Assembly: GCF_021261325.1 (NCBI RefSeq) | Contig: NZ_JAJSBI010000003.1 | Coordinates: 124,001-188,000 of the forward strand | Reading direction: 5' to 3' | Length of the DNA: 64,000 nucleotides | Origin: Streptomyces guryensis | GTDB taxonomy: Bacteria; Actinomycetota; Actinomycetes; Streptomycetales; Streptomycetaceae | Shown here: piece by piece, positions 17,840 through 26,573 of the stretch | How positions within the stretch are numbered: the first letter of the stretch is position 1 | How the letters are laid out: every line of letters starts with the position of its first letter | Program-made: the position numbers and the translations under genes | The notes under the pieces: generated by a model | Seen by the model: the letters and a program-made list of their open reading frames with translations, nothing else | Databases searched by the model: none | Told to the model about the DNA's origin: nothing

Positions 17840-18898
17840 GTGCGCCGGGTAGCCAAGCTTTCCGCTGCGTGTATCGCCACCGCAGCTCTTGCACTGACTG
17901 CCACAGCCTGTGGCAGCACCTCGTCCCAGAACGACAGCTCGTCCTCCGCTTCCTCCGGCGGCGGCAAGGGCATCAAGATCGGTCTCGCCTACGACGTCGG
18001 CGGCCGTGGTGACCGTTCCTTCAACGACTCCGCCGCGCGCGGTGCCGACAAGGCTGTGAAGGAGTTCAACGGTTCCATCAAGGAGCTGACCGCCAAGCCC
18101 TCCGACACCGAGGCCGACCGCGAGCAGCGCCTGACCGACCTGGCGAGCGCGGGCTACAACCCGATCGTCGCCGTCGGCTTCTCCTACGCCGCCTCGGTCG
18201 ACAAGGTCGCCAAGCAGTTCCCGAAGGTCAACTTCGGTCTGATCGACTCGGTCGCGACCTCCCCGAACGTCGACAGCATCACCTTCACCGAGGAGCAGGG
18301 CTCCTACCTGGCCGGTGTCGCGGCGGCGCTGAAGACCAAGAAGGACCACGTCGGCTTCATCGGTGGTGTGGACGTCCCGCTGATCAAGAAGTTCGAGGCG
18401 GGTTACGTCCAGGGTGTCCACGACACCAACGCCAAGGTCAAGGTGGACGTCCAGTACCTGACCCACGGCTCGGACACCTCCGGCTTCTCCAGCCCCGACA
18501 AGGGCAAGGCGGCCGCGCAGGGCATGCTCGACAACGGCGCCGACGTGATCTACTCCGCGGCTGGCTCCTCCGGCAACGGCTCCATCGAGGCCGTCCACGG
18601 TGCCAAGGGCGCCTGGGCGATCGGCGTGGACTCGGATCAGTACAACATCCCGGGTCTGGCCGCCTACAAGAGCTCGATCCTGACCTCGATGGTCAAGAAC
18701 GTGGACGTCGGTGTCTACGACTTCATCAAGTCCGTGCACGACGGCAAGCCGCTGACCGGCAACCAGGTCTACTCGCTCGCCAAGAACGGTGTCGGCCTGG
18801 CCACCAGCGGTGGCTTCATCGACGACATCAAGGCCCAGCTGGACGCCGCGAAGAAGAAGATCGTCGACGGCACCGTCAAGGTCAAGACCGCCCCGTGA
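17840..18898 (+). CDS. BMP-family nucleoside-binding lipoprotein
   Basis: This is the extracellular ligand-binding component of a nucleoside ABC importer. The 352-residue protein starts VRRVAKLSAACIATAALALT and ends its signal at the lipobox LTATAC, followed by a Ser-rich linker. The BMP/PnrA core reads IKIGLAYDVGGRGDRSFND, VAVGFSYAASVDKVAKQFP, FTEEQGSYLAGVAAAL, GFIGGVDVPLIKKFEAGY and WAIGVDSDQYN. GAAGGAG lies 8 bases before the GTG. A hairpin after the gene separates it from the transporter operon, which would let the binding protein be made in excess. A possible operator lies at 17724. Confidence 0.9.
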   Translation: MRRVAKLSAACIATAALALTATACGSTSSQNDSSSSASSGGGKGIKIGLAYDVGGRGDRSFNDSAARGADKAVKEFNGSIKELTAKPSDTEADREQRLTDLASAGYNPIVAVGFSYAASVDKVAKQFPKVNFGLIDSVATSPNVDSITFTEEQGSYLAGVAAALKTKKDHVGFIGGVDVPLIKKFEAGYVQGVHDTNAKVKVDVQYLTHGSDTSGFSSPDKGKAAAQGMLDNGADVIYSAAGSSGNGSIEAVHGAKGAWAIGVDSDQYNIPGLAAYKSSILTSMVKNVDVGVYDFIKSVHDGKPLTGNQVYSLAKNGVGLATSGGFIDDIKAQLDAAKKKIVDGTVKVKTAP

Positions 18899-18921
18899 CC
18901 TGACGGTTCCCGCCGAACCCC

Positions 18922-18960
18922 GGCTCGGCGAGGGCGTGTCCCACAGCCCCTCGCCGAGCC
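18922..18960 (+). terminator. hairpin between the binding protein and the ABC operon
   Basis: Positions 18922-18934 pair perfectly with 18948-18960 (13 bp) around a 13-base loop, 24 bases after the lipoprotein stop codon. Confidence 0.75.
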
Positions 18961-18977
18961 ATAACAATGTGTCAACT

Positions 18978-18989
18978 CTACGCGTGTAG
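18978..18989. promoter_or_regulatory. nucleoside-regulon palindrome upstream of the ABC transporter operon
   Basis: CTACGCGTGTAG differs by one base from CTACGCGCGTAG. It lies 75 bases before the proposed start of the ATPase and just after the terminator, so the transporter operon has its own control region. Confidence 0.7.
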
Positions 18990-19063
18990 CATGGAGTTGC
19001 CGCGCTAGCGTCGCCGACGCCTGCCCTCCCCCTCAGCCCCTTTGTCCCCGAGGAGAGTGCGCC

Positions 19064-20644
19064 ATCAACGCGTCCAGCCCTCCCGCTGCCGTCGAACTGC
19101 GCGGCATCACCAAGCGATTCCCCGGTGTCGTGGCCAACAAGGACATCGACATCACCGTCCGTACAGGCACCGTCCATGCCCTGTGCGGTGAGAACGGCGC
19201 CGGCAAGTCCACCCTGATGAAGATCCTCTACGGCATGCAGCAGCCGGACGAGGGGACCATCACGGTGAACGGCGAGACGGTCACCTTCCACAACCCCGCC
19301 GACGCCATCGCCCGCGGCATCGGCATGGTGCACCAGCACTTCATGCTCGCCGACAACCTCACCGTCCTGGAGAACGTCGTCCTGGGCGCCGAGAAGCTGT
19401 ACGGCATCGGCGCCAAGGCCCGTACGAAGATCAAGGAGATCTCCGACGCATACGGCCTGAACGTCCGGCCCGACGTCCTCCTGGAGGAGCTCGGCGTCGC
19501 CGACCGCCAGCGCGTGGAGATCCTCAAGGTCCTCTACCGCGGCGCCAAGACGCTCATCCTCGACGAGCCCACCGCCGTCCTCGTGCCGCAGGAGGTCGAC
19601 GCACTCTTCGACAACCTGCGCGAGCTGAAGGCCGAAGGCCTCACGGTCATCTTCATCTCCCACAAGCTGGGCGAAGTCCTGTCGGTGGCCGACGAGATCA
19701 CCGTCATCCGGCGCGGCACCACCGTCGGCACGGTCGAACCGGCCGGCACCACCCCCAAGCAGCTCGCCGAGCTGATGGTCGGCAGCGAACTGCCCACCCC
19801 GGAGACCCAGGAGTCGACGGTCACGGACGTGCCGCTGCTCAAGATCGACGGCCTGCACCTGAGCCAGACCGACCTCGACGGCGTCGAGCGCGTCATCCTC
19901 GACGCGATCTCCTTCACCATCCACAAGGGCGAGGTCCTGGGCATCGCCGGCGTGGAGGGCAACGGCCAGTCCGAACTGGTCGAGGCGATCATGGGCATCC
20001 GAGACCCGGACGCCGGCGTCATCACCCTCGACGGCACCGACATCTCGCACGCCCCCACCCGCAACCGCCGCGAGGCCGGCGTCGGCTATATCCCCGAGGA
20101 CCGCCACCGCCACGGCCTGCTCCTGGAAGCACCGCTGTGGGAGAACCGCATCCTCGGCCATGTCACCGAGAAGCCCAACTCGCGCGGCCAGCTCCTCGAC
20201 ATCAAGGCCGCCCGCACCGACACCGAGCGCATCATCCAGGCGTACGACGTCCGTACCCCCGGCATCGACGTCACCGCCGCCTCCCTCTCCGGCGGCAACC
20301 AGCAGAAGCTGATCGTCGGCCGCGAGATGAGCCACGCGCCCAAGCTGCTGATCGCCGCCCACCCCACCCGCGGTGTGGACGTCGGCGCACAGGCCGCGAT
20401 CTGGGACCACATCCGCGAGGCCCGCCGCGAGGGCCTGGCCGTACTGCTGATCTCCGCCGACCTGGACGAGCTCATCGGCCTGTCCGACACCCTGCGGGTG
20501 ATGTACCGCGGCCGACTGGTCGCCGACGCCGACCCCGCCACGATCACCCCCGAGGAGCTGGGCTCCGCCATGACGGGTGCGGCCGCCGGCCACCTGGAGC
20601 ACACCGAGGACTCCGCCGAGGACCACGAGGACGACGCCCGATGA
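19064..20644 (+). CDS. nucleoside ABC importer ATPase (two nucleotide-binding domains), probable ATC start
   Basis: This is a sugar/nucleoside-type ATPase with two ABC domains in tandem. The first shows VHALCGENGAGKSTLMKILY, VHQHFMLADNLTVLENV, then LILDEPTAVL; the second shows EVLGIAGVEGNGQSELVEAI, ASLSGGNQQKLIVGREM, then LLIAAHPTRGVDVG. Between the in-frame TAA at 18962 and a GTG at 19130 there is no ATG, GTG or TTG. Starting at 19130 would remove the first strand VELRGITKRFPGVVA that the fold needs. An ATC at 19064 (then NASSPPAAVELRG) has GAGGAG 8 bases upstream and fits the family N-terminus, so an ATC start is proposed. The stop overlaps the permease ATG by four bases. Confidence 0.85.
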   Translation: MNASSPPAAVELRGITKRFPGVVANKDIDITVRTGTVHALCGENGAGKSTLMKILYGMQQPDEGTITVNGETVTFHNPADAIARGIGMVHQHFMLADNLTVLENVVLGAEKLYGIGAKARTKIKEISDAYGLNVRPDVLLEELGVADRQRVEILKVLYRGAKTLILDEPTAVLVPQEVDALFDNLRELKAEGLTVIFISHKLGEVLSVADEITVIRRGTTVGTVEPAGTTPKQLAELMVGSELPTPETQESTVTDVPLLKIDGLHLSQTDLDGVERVILDAISFTIHKGEVLGIAGVEGNGQSELVEAIMGIRDPDAGVITLDGTDISHAPTRNRREAGVGYIPEDRHRHGLLLEAPLWENRILGHVTEKPNSRGQLLDIKAARTDTERIIQAYDVRTPGIDVTAASLSGGNQQKLIVGREMSHAPKLLIAAHPTRGVDVGAQAAIWDHIREARREGLAVLLISADLDELIGLSDTLRVMYRGRLVADADPATITPEELGSAMTGAAAGHLEHTEDSAEDHEDDAR

Positions 20645-21765
20645 ACAAGCTGACCCAACGCATCGACAAGGAGCGGCTGCTCCTCGGCATCGCGGCACCG
20701 CTGCTGGCGATCGTCGCCGCGCTCGTCGTCACCGCCCTGGTCATCCTCGCCACCGGCAAGAACCCGGGCTCCGCCTTCAGCGACATGGTGACCTACGGCT
20801 CCGCCAGCGACAGCCAGGTCTACATCCTCAACAAGGCGACGACGTACTACCTGGCGGGTGTCTCGGTGGCCATCGGCTTCCGGATGAACCTGTTCAACAT
20901 CGGCGTCGACGGCCAGTACCGGATCGCCGCGTTCTTCGCCGCGGTCCTCGGCGGCGCGCTGACCACGCCCGGCTGGATCTCCATCCCGCTGATCATCCTG
21001 TGCGCCATGGCGACCGGTGCCCTGTGGGCGGCCATCGCGGGCGTCCTCAAGGTGACCCGGGGTGTCAGCGAGGTCATCTCGACGATCATGCTGAACTCGA
21101 TCGCCACCGCGATCATCGCCTACCTGCTGCAGCCGGGGAAGCTCGCCGAGCTCCAGAGCGGCGGCACGGTGATCTCCACCAAGCCGCTGCCGTCGTCCTC
21201 GTACTTCTTCCAGATCAACACCGGTGCGGCGGGCGAGCTGTGGGGCTTCATCGTCATCGCCGTGGTCGTCGGCGTCGCCTACTGGTTCGTGCTCGGCCGC
21301 ACCCGCTTCGGCTTCGACCTGCGTACCGTCGGCCAGTCCGAGAGCGCGGCCATGGCGAGCGGTGTCTCCGTCAAGAAGATGATCGCCACCAGCATGGTCA
21401 TCTCGGGTGCGGTGGCCGGTCTGATCGGCATGCCCACCCTGCTCAACGACAGCCACCAGTTCAGCAACGACTTTCCGACGGGCATCGGCTTCACCGGTAT
21501 CGCCATCGCCCTGCTCGGCCGCAACAACCCGGTCGGCATCGCGCTCGGCGCGCTCCTGTGGGGCTTCCTGGAGCGCACCACCAACCACCTCGAGTTCGAG
21601 GGGTACGACAAGGAGATCCTCGGCGTCATCCAGGGCGTGATCGTCCTGTGCGTCGTCATCGCCTACGAGCTCGTAGGCCGCTACGGCCTCAGGCGCCAGC
21701 AGCAGCGGGTCGGCGCCGAGCTCGCCGCCCAGGCCGCCACGACCCAGAAGCAGGAGGTGGCGTGA
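20641..21765 (+). CDS. nucleoside ABC importer permease 1
   Basis: The 374-residue protein is a BPD_transp_2-type membrane permease with about eight to nine hydrophobic helices. Recognisable parts are YYLAGVSVAIGFRMNLFNIG then VDGQYRIAAFFAAVLGG, TRGVSEVISTIMLNSIA and IGFTGIAIALLGRNNPVG. The ATG overlaps the ATPase stop (ATGA) and the stop overlaps the next permease, so the genes are translationally coupled. It should form the heterodimeric channel with the second permease. The soluble C-terminal tail (QQQRVGAELAAQAATTQ) is cytoplasmic. Confidence 0.9.
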   Translation: MNKLTQRIDKERLLLGIAAPLLAIVAALVVTALVILATGKNPGSAFSDMVTYGSASDSQVYILNKATTYYLAGVSVAIGFRMNLFNIGVDGQYRIAAFFAAVLGGALTTPGWISIPLIILCAMATGALWAAIAGVLKVTRGVSEVISTIMLNSIATAIIAYLLQPGKLAELQSGGTVISTKPLPSSSYFFQINTGAAGELWGFIVIAVVVGVAYWFVLGRTRFGFDLRTVGQSESAAMASGVSVKKMIATSMVISGAVAGLIGMPTLLNDSHQFSNDFPTGIGFTGIAIALLGRNNPVGIALGALLWGFLERTTNHLEFEGYDKEILGVIQGVIVLCVVIAYELVGRYGLRRQQQRVGAELAAQAATTQKQEVA

Positions 21766-23051
21766 TGACTGCCACGATGACCGACACGCCGCCCCCCGCG
21801 GCTCCCAAGGCGGACACCGAACGTGGCCGCTCAGGCCGCTCGTTCGGCCAGATCCTCATGATCGTCGCCGGTGCGCTGCTGCTCGTCGCCGCGGTCCGCG
21901 TCATCACCGGCTCCGATCAGCTCACCTCCGAGGGCCAGGTCTCCGCCGCCCTCGGCCTCGCGGTGCCGATCGGCCTCGCCGGTCTGGCCGGCCTGTGGTC
22001 CGAGCGGTCCGGTGTGGTCAACATCGGCCTCGAGGGCATGATGATCCTCGGCACCTTCGGCGCCGGCTGGATCGGCTGGCAGTCCAACCCGTGGCTCGGC
22101 CTGCTGTGCGGCATCGGCTTCGGTGTCCTCGGCGGCCTGGTGCACGCCGTCGCGACCATCACCTTCGGCGTCGACCACATCGTCTCCGGTGTCGCCGTGA
22201 ACCTCCTCGCACTCGGTACCACCCAGTATCTCGCCAAGCTGTTCTTCACGAACGGCAAGGCGGCCGACGCGGGCGGCAACCCGAAGCAGTCCCCGCCGGT
22301 CGACACGCTGCCCAACTTCGACATCCCGGGCCTCTCCAGCGGGCTGCACTCCATCGAGAACCACCACTGGTTCCTGATCTCCGACATCGCGGGCATCCTC
22401 GGCGGCCTGGTCACCGACCTGTCGGTGGTGACGGTCTTCGCCATCCTGCTGTTCGTCGGCAGCTGGTGGCTGCTGTGGCGCACCCCGTTCGGTCTGCGGC
22501 TGCGTTCCTGCGGTGAGAACCCGATCGCCGCGGAGTCCCTCGGCGTCAACGTCTACAGGTACAAGTACGCGGCCGTGGCCGTCTCCGGCGGCCTCGCCGG
22601 CCTGGGAGGCGCCTTCCTCGCGCTGGTCACCTCCCACACCTACCTGGAGGGCCAGACCGGCGGGCGCGGCTACATCGGTCTCGCGGCCATGATCTTCGGC
22701 AACTGGCGACCGGGCGGCCTCGCGATGGGCGCCGGCCTGTTCGGCTACTCCGACGCCCTCCAGCTGCGCAACGGCGGCCAGACCGTCCACGCGCTGCTGC
22801 TCCTGCTGGTGGTGCTGCTCATGGCGATGGCGGGCTGGAAGCTGTACAAGAAGGCGCACTGGCAGGGCGGCATCAGCCTCATGGTGGGCGCGGGCGTCCT
22901 GGTCTGGTACCTGGTCACCGACGAGGTCCCGAGCGACTTCGTGGGCGCCACCCCGTACGTCGTCACGCTGCTGGTGCTGTCGCTGTCCGCGCAGCGCCTG
23001 CGGATGCCGAAGGCGGACGGCATGCGCTACCGGAAGGGCCAGGGCAAGTGA
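21765..23051 (+). CDS. nucleoside ABC importer permease 2
   Basis: The 428-residue protein is the second BPD_transp_2-type permease. Motifs are GLAVPIGLAGLAGLWSERSG then VVNIGLEGMMILGTFGAGW, FGVDHIVSGVAVNLLALG, SCGENPIAAESLGVNV and YIGLAAMIFGNWRPGG. It is longer than the usual 300-350 residues because of an N-terminal cytoplasmic stretch and extra helices at the C-terminus (VWYLVTDEV, YVVTLLVLSLSAQRL). The start codon shares one base with the previous stop. GTG of the cytidine deaminase overlaps its own stop. Confidence 0.9.
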   Translation: MTATMTDTPPPAAPKADTERGRSGRSFGQILMIVAGALLLVAAVRVITGSDQLTSEGQVSAALGLAVPIGLAGLAGLWSERSGVVNIGLEGMMILGTFGAGWIGWQSNPWLGLLCGIGFGVLGGLVHAVATITFGVDHIVSGVAVNLLALGTTQYLAKLFFTNGKAADAGGNPKQSPPVDTLPNFDIPGLSSGLHSIENHHWFLISDIAGILGGLVTDLSVVTVFAILLFVGSWWLLWRTPFGLRLRSCGENPIAAESLGVNVYRYKYAAVAVSGGLAGLGGAFLALVTSHTYLEGQTGGRGYIGLAAMIFGNWRPGGLAMGAGLFGYSDALQLRNGGQTVHALLLLLVVLLMAMAGWKLYKKAHWQGGISLMVGAGVLVWYLVTDEVPSDFVGATPYVVTLLVLSLSAQRLRMPKADGMRYRKGQGK

Positions 23052-23449
23052 CCCCGCCGGCCGCCGTCGACTGGGAGGCGCTGCGGGACCTGGCCCGCGA
23101 GGCCATGTCCCACGCGTACGCCCCCTACTCGGGCTTCCCCGTCGGGGTCGCCGCCCTGGTCGACGACGGCCGTACGGTCTCCGGCTGCAACGTCGAGAAC
23201 GCCTCCTACGGCCTCGGCCTGTGCGCCGAGTGCGGGCTGGTCTCGGAGCTGCAGCGCACCGGCGGGGGCCGGCTCACGCACTTCACCTGCGTCGACGGCC
23301 GGGGCGAGATCCTCGTCCCGTGCGGCCGCTGCCGCCAGCTGCTGTACGAGTTCGGGGGCCCGGAACTCCTCCTGGAGACCCCGGCGGGAATCCTCCCCCT
23401 CTCGGAGATGCTGCCCCAGGCCTTCGGGCCGGGCCATCTCACCAAGTAA
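23048..23449 (+). CDS. cdd: cytidine deaminase
   Basis: It hydrolyses cytidine or deoxycytidine to uridine or deoxyuridine. The 133-residue length fits the small tetrameric form. Zinc-site motifs are present: NVENASYGLGLCAE with the first Cys ligand and catalytic Glu, and PCGRCRQLLYEF with the two further Cys ligands. SHAYAPYSGFPVGVAAL is the family N-terminal signature. The GTG overlaps the permease stop (GTGA), so imported cytidine is converted by an enzyme made from the same mRNA. Confidence 0.95.
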   Translation: MTPPAAVDWEALRDLAREAMSHAYAPYSGFPVGVAALVDDGRTVSGCNVENASYGLGLCAECGLVSELQRTGGGRLTHFTCVDGRGEILVPCGRCRQLLYEFGGPELLLETPAGILPLSEMLPQAFGPGHLTK

Positions 23450-23529
23450 CTCCCGTACGGCCCCTCCGGCTCGAACCCTTCGAACGGAGGGGCCGCACAC
23501 TTCCATGAACCTCGGAAGGAACGCACCCC

Positions 23530-24813
23530 ATGGCCATGGACGCCATCTCCGTCATCCGCACCAAGCGGGACCGCGGTGAGCTCAGCGACGAGCAGATCGA
23601 CTGGGTCATCGACGCGTACACCCGCGGGGAGGTCGCCGACTACCAGATGGCCGCGCTGAACATGGCCATCCTCCTCAACGGCATGAACCGCCGCGAGATC
23701 GCCCGCTGGACCGCCGCGATGATCGCCTCCGGCGAGCGCATGGACTTCTCCTCCCTGTCCCGCCCGACGGCCGACAAGCACTCGACGGGCGGCGTCGGCG
23801 ACAAGATCACGCTCCCGCTGGCGCCCCTGGTCGCGGCCTGCGGCGCGGCCGTCCCCCAGCTCTCGGGCCGCGGCCTCGGCCACACCGGTGGCACCCTGGA
23901 CAAGCTGGAGTCGATTCCCGGCTGGCGCGCGCTGCTGTCGAACGAGGAGATGCTGAACGTCCTCGACACGACCGGCGCGGTGATCTGCGCGGCGGGCGAC
24001 GGCCTGGCCCCGGCGGACAAGAAGCTGTACGCCCTGCGTGACGTGACCGGGACGGTCGAGGCGATCCCGCTGATCGCGTCCTCGATCATGTCCAAGAAGA
24101 TCGCCGAGGGCACCGGCTCCCTGGTCCTGGACGTGAAGGTGGGCACGGGCGCCTTCATGAAGACGATCGAGGACGCGCGGGAACTCGCCTCCACGATGGT
24201 GGGCCTGGGCACGGACCACGGTGTGAAGACGGTCGCGCTGCTGACGGACATGTCGACCCCGCTGGGCCTCACCGCAGGCAACGCCCTGGAGGTCCGCGAG
24301 TCGGTGGAAGTCCTGGCGGGCGGCGGCCCGGCGGACGTGGTGGAACTGACCATCGCGCTCGCCCGCGAGATGCTCGACGCGGCCGGAGTGAAGGACGCCG
24401 ACCCGGCGAAGGCCCTGGCCGACGGCTCCGCGATGGACGTCTGGCGCCGCATGATCGCGGCCCAGGGCGGCGACCCCGACGCGCCGTTGCCCACCTCTCG
24501 CGAGCAGCACGTCATCAAGGCCCCGTCCTCGGGCGTCCTGACCCGCCTCGACGCGTACGGCATCGGCGTCGCCGCCTGGCGCCTGGGCGCGGGCCGCGCC
24601 CGCAAGGAGGACCCGGTGCAGGCGGGCGCGGGCGTCGAGATGCACGCCAAGCCGGGTGACACGGTGACGGAGGGCCAGGCCCTCCTGACCCTGCACACCG
24701 ACACCCCCGAGCGCTTCGAGTACGCGCTCCAGGCGGTGGAGGGGTCTTACGACATCGGGGCGGCGGGGACGGAGTTCTCGGCTTCGCCTGTGGTGCTGGA
24801 ACGTATCGCCTGA
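23530..24813 (+). CDS. deoA: thymidine/pyrimidine-nucleoside phosphorylase
   Basis: It splits thymidine or deoxyuridine with phosphate into base and 2-deoxyribose-1-phosphate. The 427-residue protein has the family signature SGRGLGHTGGTLDKLE and the phosphate-binding KHSTGGVGDKITLPLAPLVA. VLDVKVGTGAFMK and the PYNP C-terminal domain (YGIGVAAWRLGAGRARKEDP, VQAGAGVEMHAKPGD) follow. ATG at 23530 has GGAAGGA about 11 bases upstream; ATG at 23536 is also possible. It is the last gene of the ABC operon, 80 bases after the deaminase. Its product feeds the mutase and deoC products encoded elsewhere in this window. Confidence 0.93.
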   Translation: MAMDAISVIRTKRDRGELSDEQIDWVIDAYTRGEVADYQMAALNMAILLNGMNRREIARWTAAMIASGERMDFSSLSRPTADKHSTGGVGDKITLPLAPLVAACGAAVPQLSGRGLGHTGGTLDKLESIPGWRALLSNEEMLNVLDTTGAVICAAGDGLAPADKKLYALRDVTGTVEAIPLIASSIMSKKIAEGTGSLVLDVKVGTGAFMKTIEDARELASTMVGLGTDHGVKTVALLTDMSTPLGLTAGNALEVRESVEVLAGGGPADVVELTIALAREMLDAAGVKDADPAKALADGSAMDVWRRMIAAQGGDPDAPLPTSREQHVIKAPSSGVLTRLDAYGIGVAAWRLGAGRARKEDPVQAGAGVEMHAKPGDTVTEGQALLTLHTDTPERFEYALQAVEGSYDIGAAGTEFSASPVVLERIA

Positions 24814-24836
24814 CCTGCAGTTTCCTCGTTTGGGTC

Positions 24837-24868
24837 AACGGGATCGGTGGACCGCCGCCGGTCCCGTT
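24837..24868 (+). terminator. terminator after the nucleoside operon
   Basis: Positions 24837-24847 and 24858-24868 pair over 11 bp with one G-T pair, 24 bases after the deoA stop. Confidence 0.65.
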
Positions 24869-24907
24869 CGGCATGCTGGGATCGGTGACGACCGAATGGA
24901 GACCGCC

Positions 24908-25501
24908 ATGAGCGCACTCGCCGCCGAGTCCGGGCCCCCCAGGGACGCGGACTGGGACGAGATCGTCCGTGTCTGGGAGGAGACGGACGCTCCCGAGAGC
25001 AGCAAGGTGGAGATCATCGAAGGGATCGTCACCGTGTCGCCTCCGCCGTCCGAAGAGCACAACGACACCGCTGAGCTGCTTCACGAGCTCCTGTACGGGG
25101 CACGACCTGCTGGCTGCGAGTGGGGTATCTATCAGACGCTCGGGCTGACGTGCCCAGAGACGGGCAGCCTGTTCGTTCCCGACCTGTGCGTGGTACCGAG
25201 AGCTGCCTTGCGTCGCGGAACGCGCGTGCACGCCGGCGAGGCGGAACTGGTCGTCGAGGTCACATCGCGGAGCAATGCGAACCACGATCGCATCAAGAAG
25301 GCCCATGGCTACGCCGTGGCGGGCGTGCCGCTCTATCTCCTCCTGGACGCCTGGCAGTCGGGGCGTCCGACGGCGACGCTCTACGGGGAACCGCAAAGCG
25401 GCACATACCGAGTCCTCGCGTCGGTGGAGTACGGCGAGGAGCTGACGCTGCCCGCACCGTTCAAGCTGGCCCTCGACACCGGCATCTTCCCGCTCAGCTG
25501 A
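24908..25501 (+). CDS. Uma2-family (DUF820) putative endonuclease
   Basis: The 197-residue protein has the PD-(D/E)XK-type layout of Uma2/DUF820 proteins: KVEIIEGIVTVSPPPSEEHN, FVPDLCVVPRAAL with the catalytic Asp, ELVVEVTSRSNANHDRIKKA with the Glu and Lys positions, and GVPLYLLLDAWQSGR. Such genes are frequent in Streptomyces and usually stand alone; what they cut is unknown. ATG at 24908 is chosen, with GGAG 8 bases upstream. It is convergent with the AEC transporter. Confidence 0.8.
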   Translation: MSALAAESGPPRDADWDEIVRVWEETDAPESSKVEIIEGIVTVSPPPSEEHNDTAELLHELLYGARPAGCEWGIYQTLGLTCPETGSLFVPDLCVVPRAALRRGTRVHAGEAELVVEVTSRSNANHDRIKKAHGYAVAGVPLYLLLDAWQSGRPTATLYGEPQSGTYRVLASVEYGEELTLPAPFKLALDTGIFPLS

Positions 25502-25508
25502 CACCTGA

Positions 25509-26429
25509 TCATCCCAACATCGCCGCTACCGCCACCAGCACCGGCACCGACAACACCGTCGACAAAAGGATCGAGTCCCGCGCCAACCCCTCGGCCACCC
25601 GATAGCGGCTCGCGTACGTGTACAGGTTCTGCGCCGCCGGAAGCGCCGACGTCACCACCACGTCGAGGAGTTGGTGGCCGCGCAGCCCGAACACCCCCAC
25701 CGCCAGGCCCCAGGCAGCCACCGGCTGCCCCACCGCCTTCAGCGCGACCGACAGGAACACGGGGAACCTGTCGGCGCCCCGCCCCGGCATGGTGCTGCCG
25801 CACAGGGAGATGCCGAAGGCCAACAGGACTGCCGGGACGGACATGTTGCCGATCAGGGTCAGCGGGTCCATGACCGGGCCCGGGACATGAACGCCGGTCG
25901 CGGCCACCGCGACACCGGCCAGGGAACCGACCGCGATCGGGTTACGCAGCGGAGTGAGCAGCCGTAGCCACAGCGGCCCCTTCTCGCCCTTGCCGGAGAG
26001 GTCCAGGATCGTCAGGGCGATCGGGGTGACCGCGATGATCTGGAACAGCAGCACCGGCGCCACCAGCGAGGCGTCACCCAGTACATACACGGCGATCGGG
26101 ATGCCGAGGTTGCCCGAGTTGACGTAGCTGGAGCACAGGGCGCCGATCGTGGTGCGGCCCACGCCCCAGCCCCGTACGGCACCGACCGCGACGAAGACAC
26201 CGGCCGCGGCTGCCGTGCTCATGGCCGTCACGAGCAGCCGGCTGGAGAAGATCACCGACAGGTCGGCCCGCGCGAGCGTGGTGAACAGGAGCGCCGGGGA
26301 CGCCACATGGAAGGCCAGCTTGGTCAGCACCTCGCGCCCGTGCTCCCCGAGGTGGCCCTGCCGTCCGATCACATAGCCGACACCGATGACCACCGCGATG
26401 ACCGCGAAGCCCGTCAGCACTCCCTGCAC
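25509..26429 (-). CDS. AEC-family (auxin efflux carrier-type) transporter
   Basis: The 306-residue protein is an integral membrane carrier with about ten helices in two inverted halves. Family marks are VIGVGYVIGRQGHLGEHGRE, SYVNSGNLGIPIAVYVLGD, NPIAVGSLAGVAVAATGVHV and SALPAAQNLYTYASRY. Bacterial members export small carboxylates such as malate or malonate, but the substrate here cannot be told. GTG at 26429 is used because it lies directly before the first helix (VQGVLTGFAVIAVVIGVGYV). It ends 7 bases from the convergent Uma2 gene. Confidence 0.85.
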   Translation of the reverse strand: MQGVLTGFAVIAVVIGVGYVIGRQGHLGEHGREVLTKLAFHVASPALLFTTLARADLSVIFSSRLLVTAMSTAAAAGVFVAVGAVRGWGVGRTTIGALCSSYVNSGNLGIPIAVYVLGDASLVAPVLLFQIIAVTPIALTILDLSGKGEKGPLWLRLLTPLRNPIAVGSLAGVAVAATGVHVPGPVMDPLTLIGNMSVPAVLLAFGISLCGSTMPGRGADRFPVFLSVALKAVGQPVAAWGLAVGVFGLRGHQLLDVVVTSALPAAQNLYTYASRYRVAEGLARDSILLSTVLSVPVLVAVAAMLG

Positions 26430-26573
26430 GGTGCCCCCTCGGCGGGGAGGAGGCCGTCGGGTATCCGGGGCGGTGCTGATGCTTGGGGCATACACCCAAC
26501 CCTCCGGGGGAGGAGGGCGGCAGGTCAATGTGATCCCGGTCGGCGAACCCGCCCGGCAGGCGTGTGCGCCGCG

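Noticed and set aside
17816-20698. A 960-residue open frame on the minus strand
   Set aside because: It lies wholly opposite the binding lipoprotein and ABC ATPase genes and has the composition of an antisense shadow in high-GC DNA.
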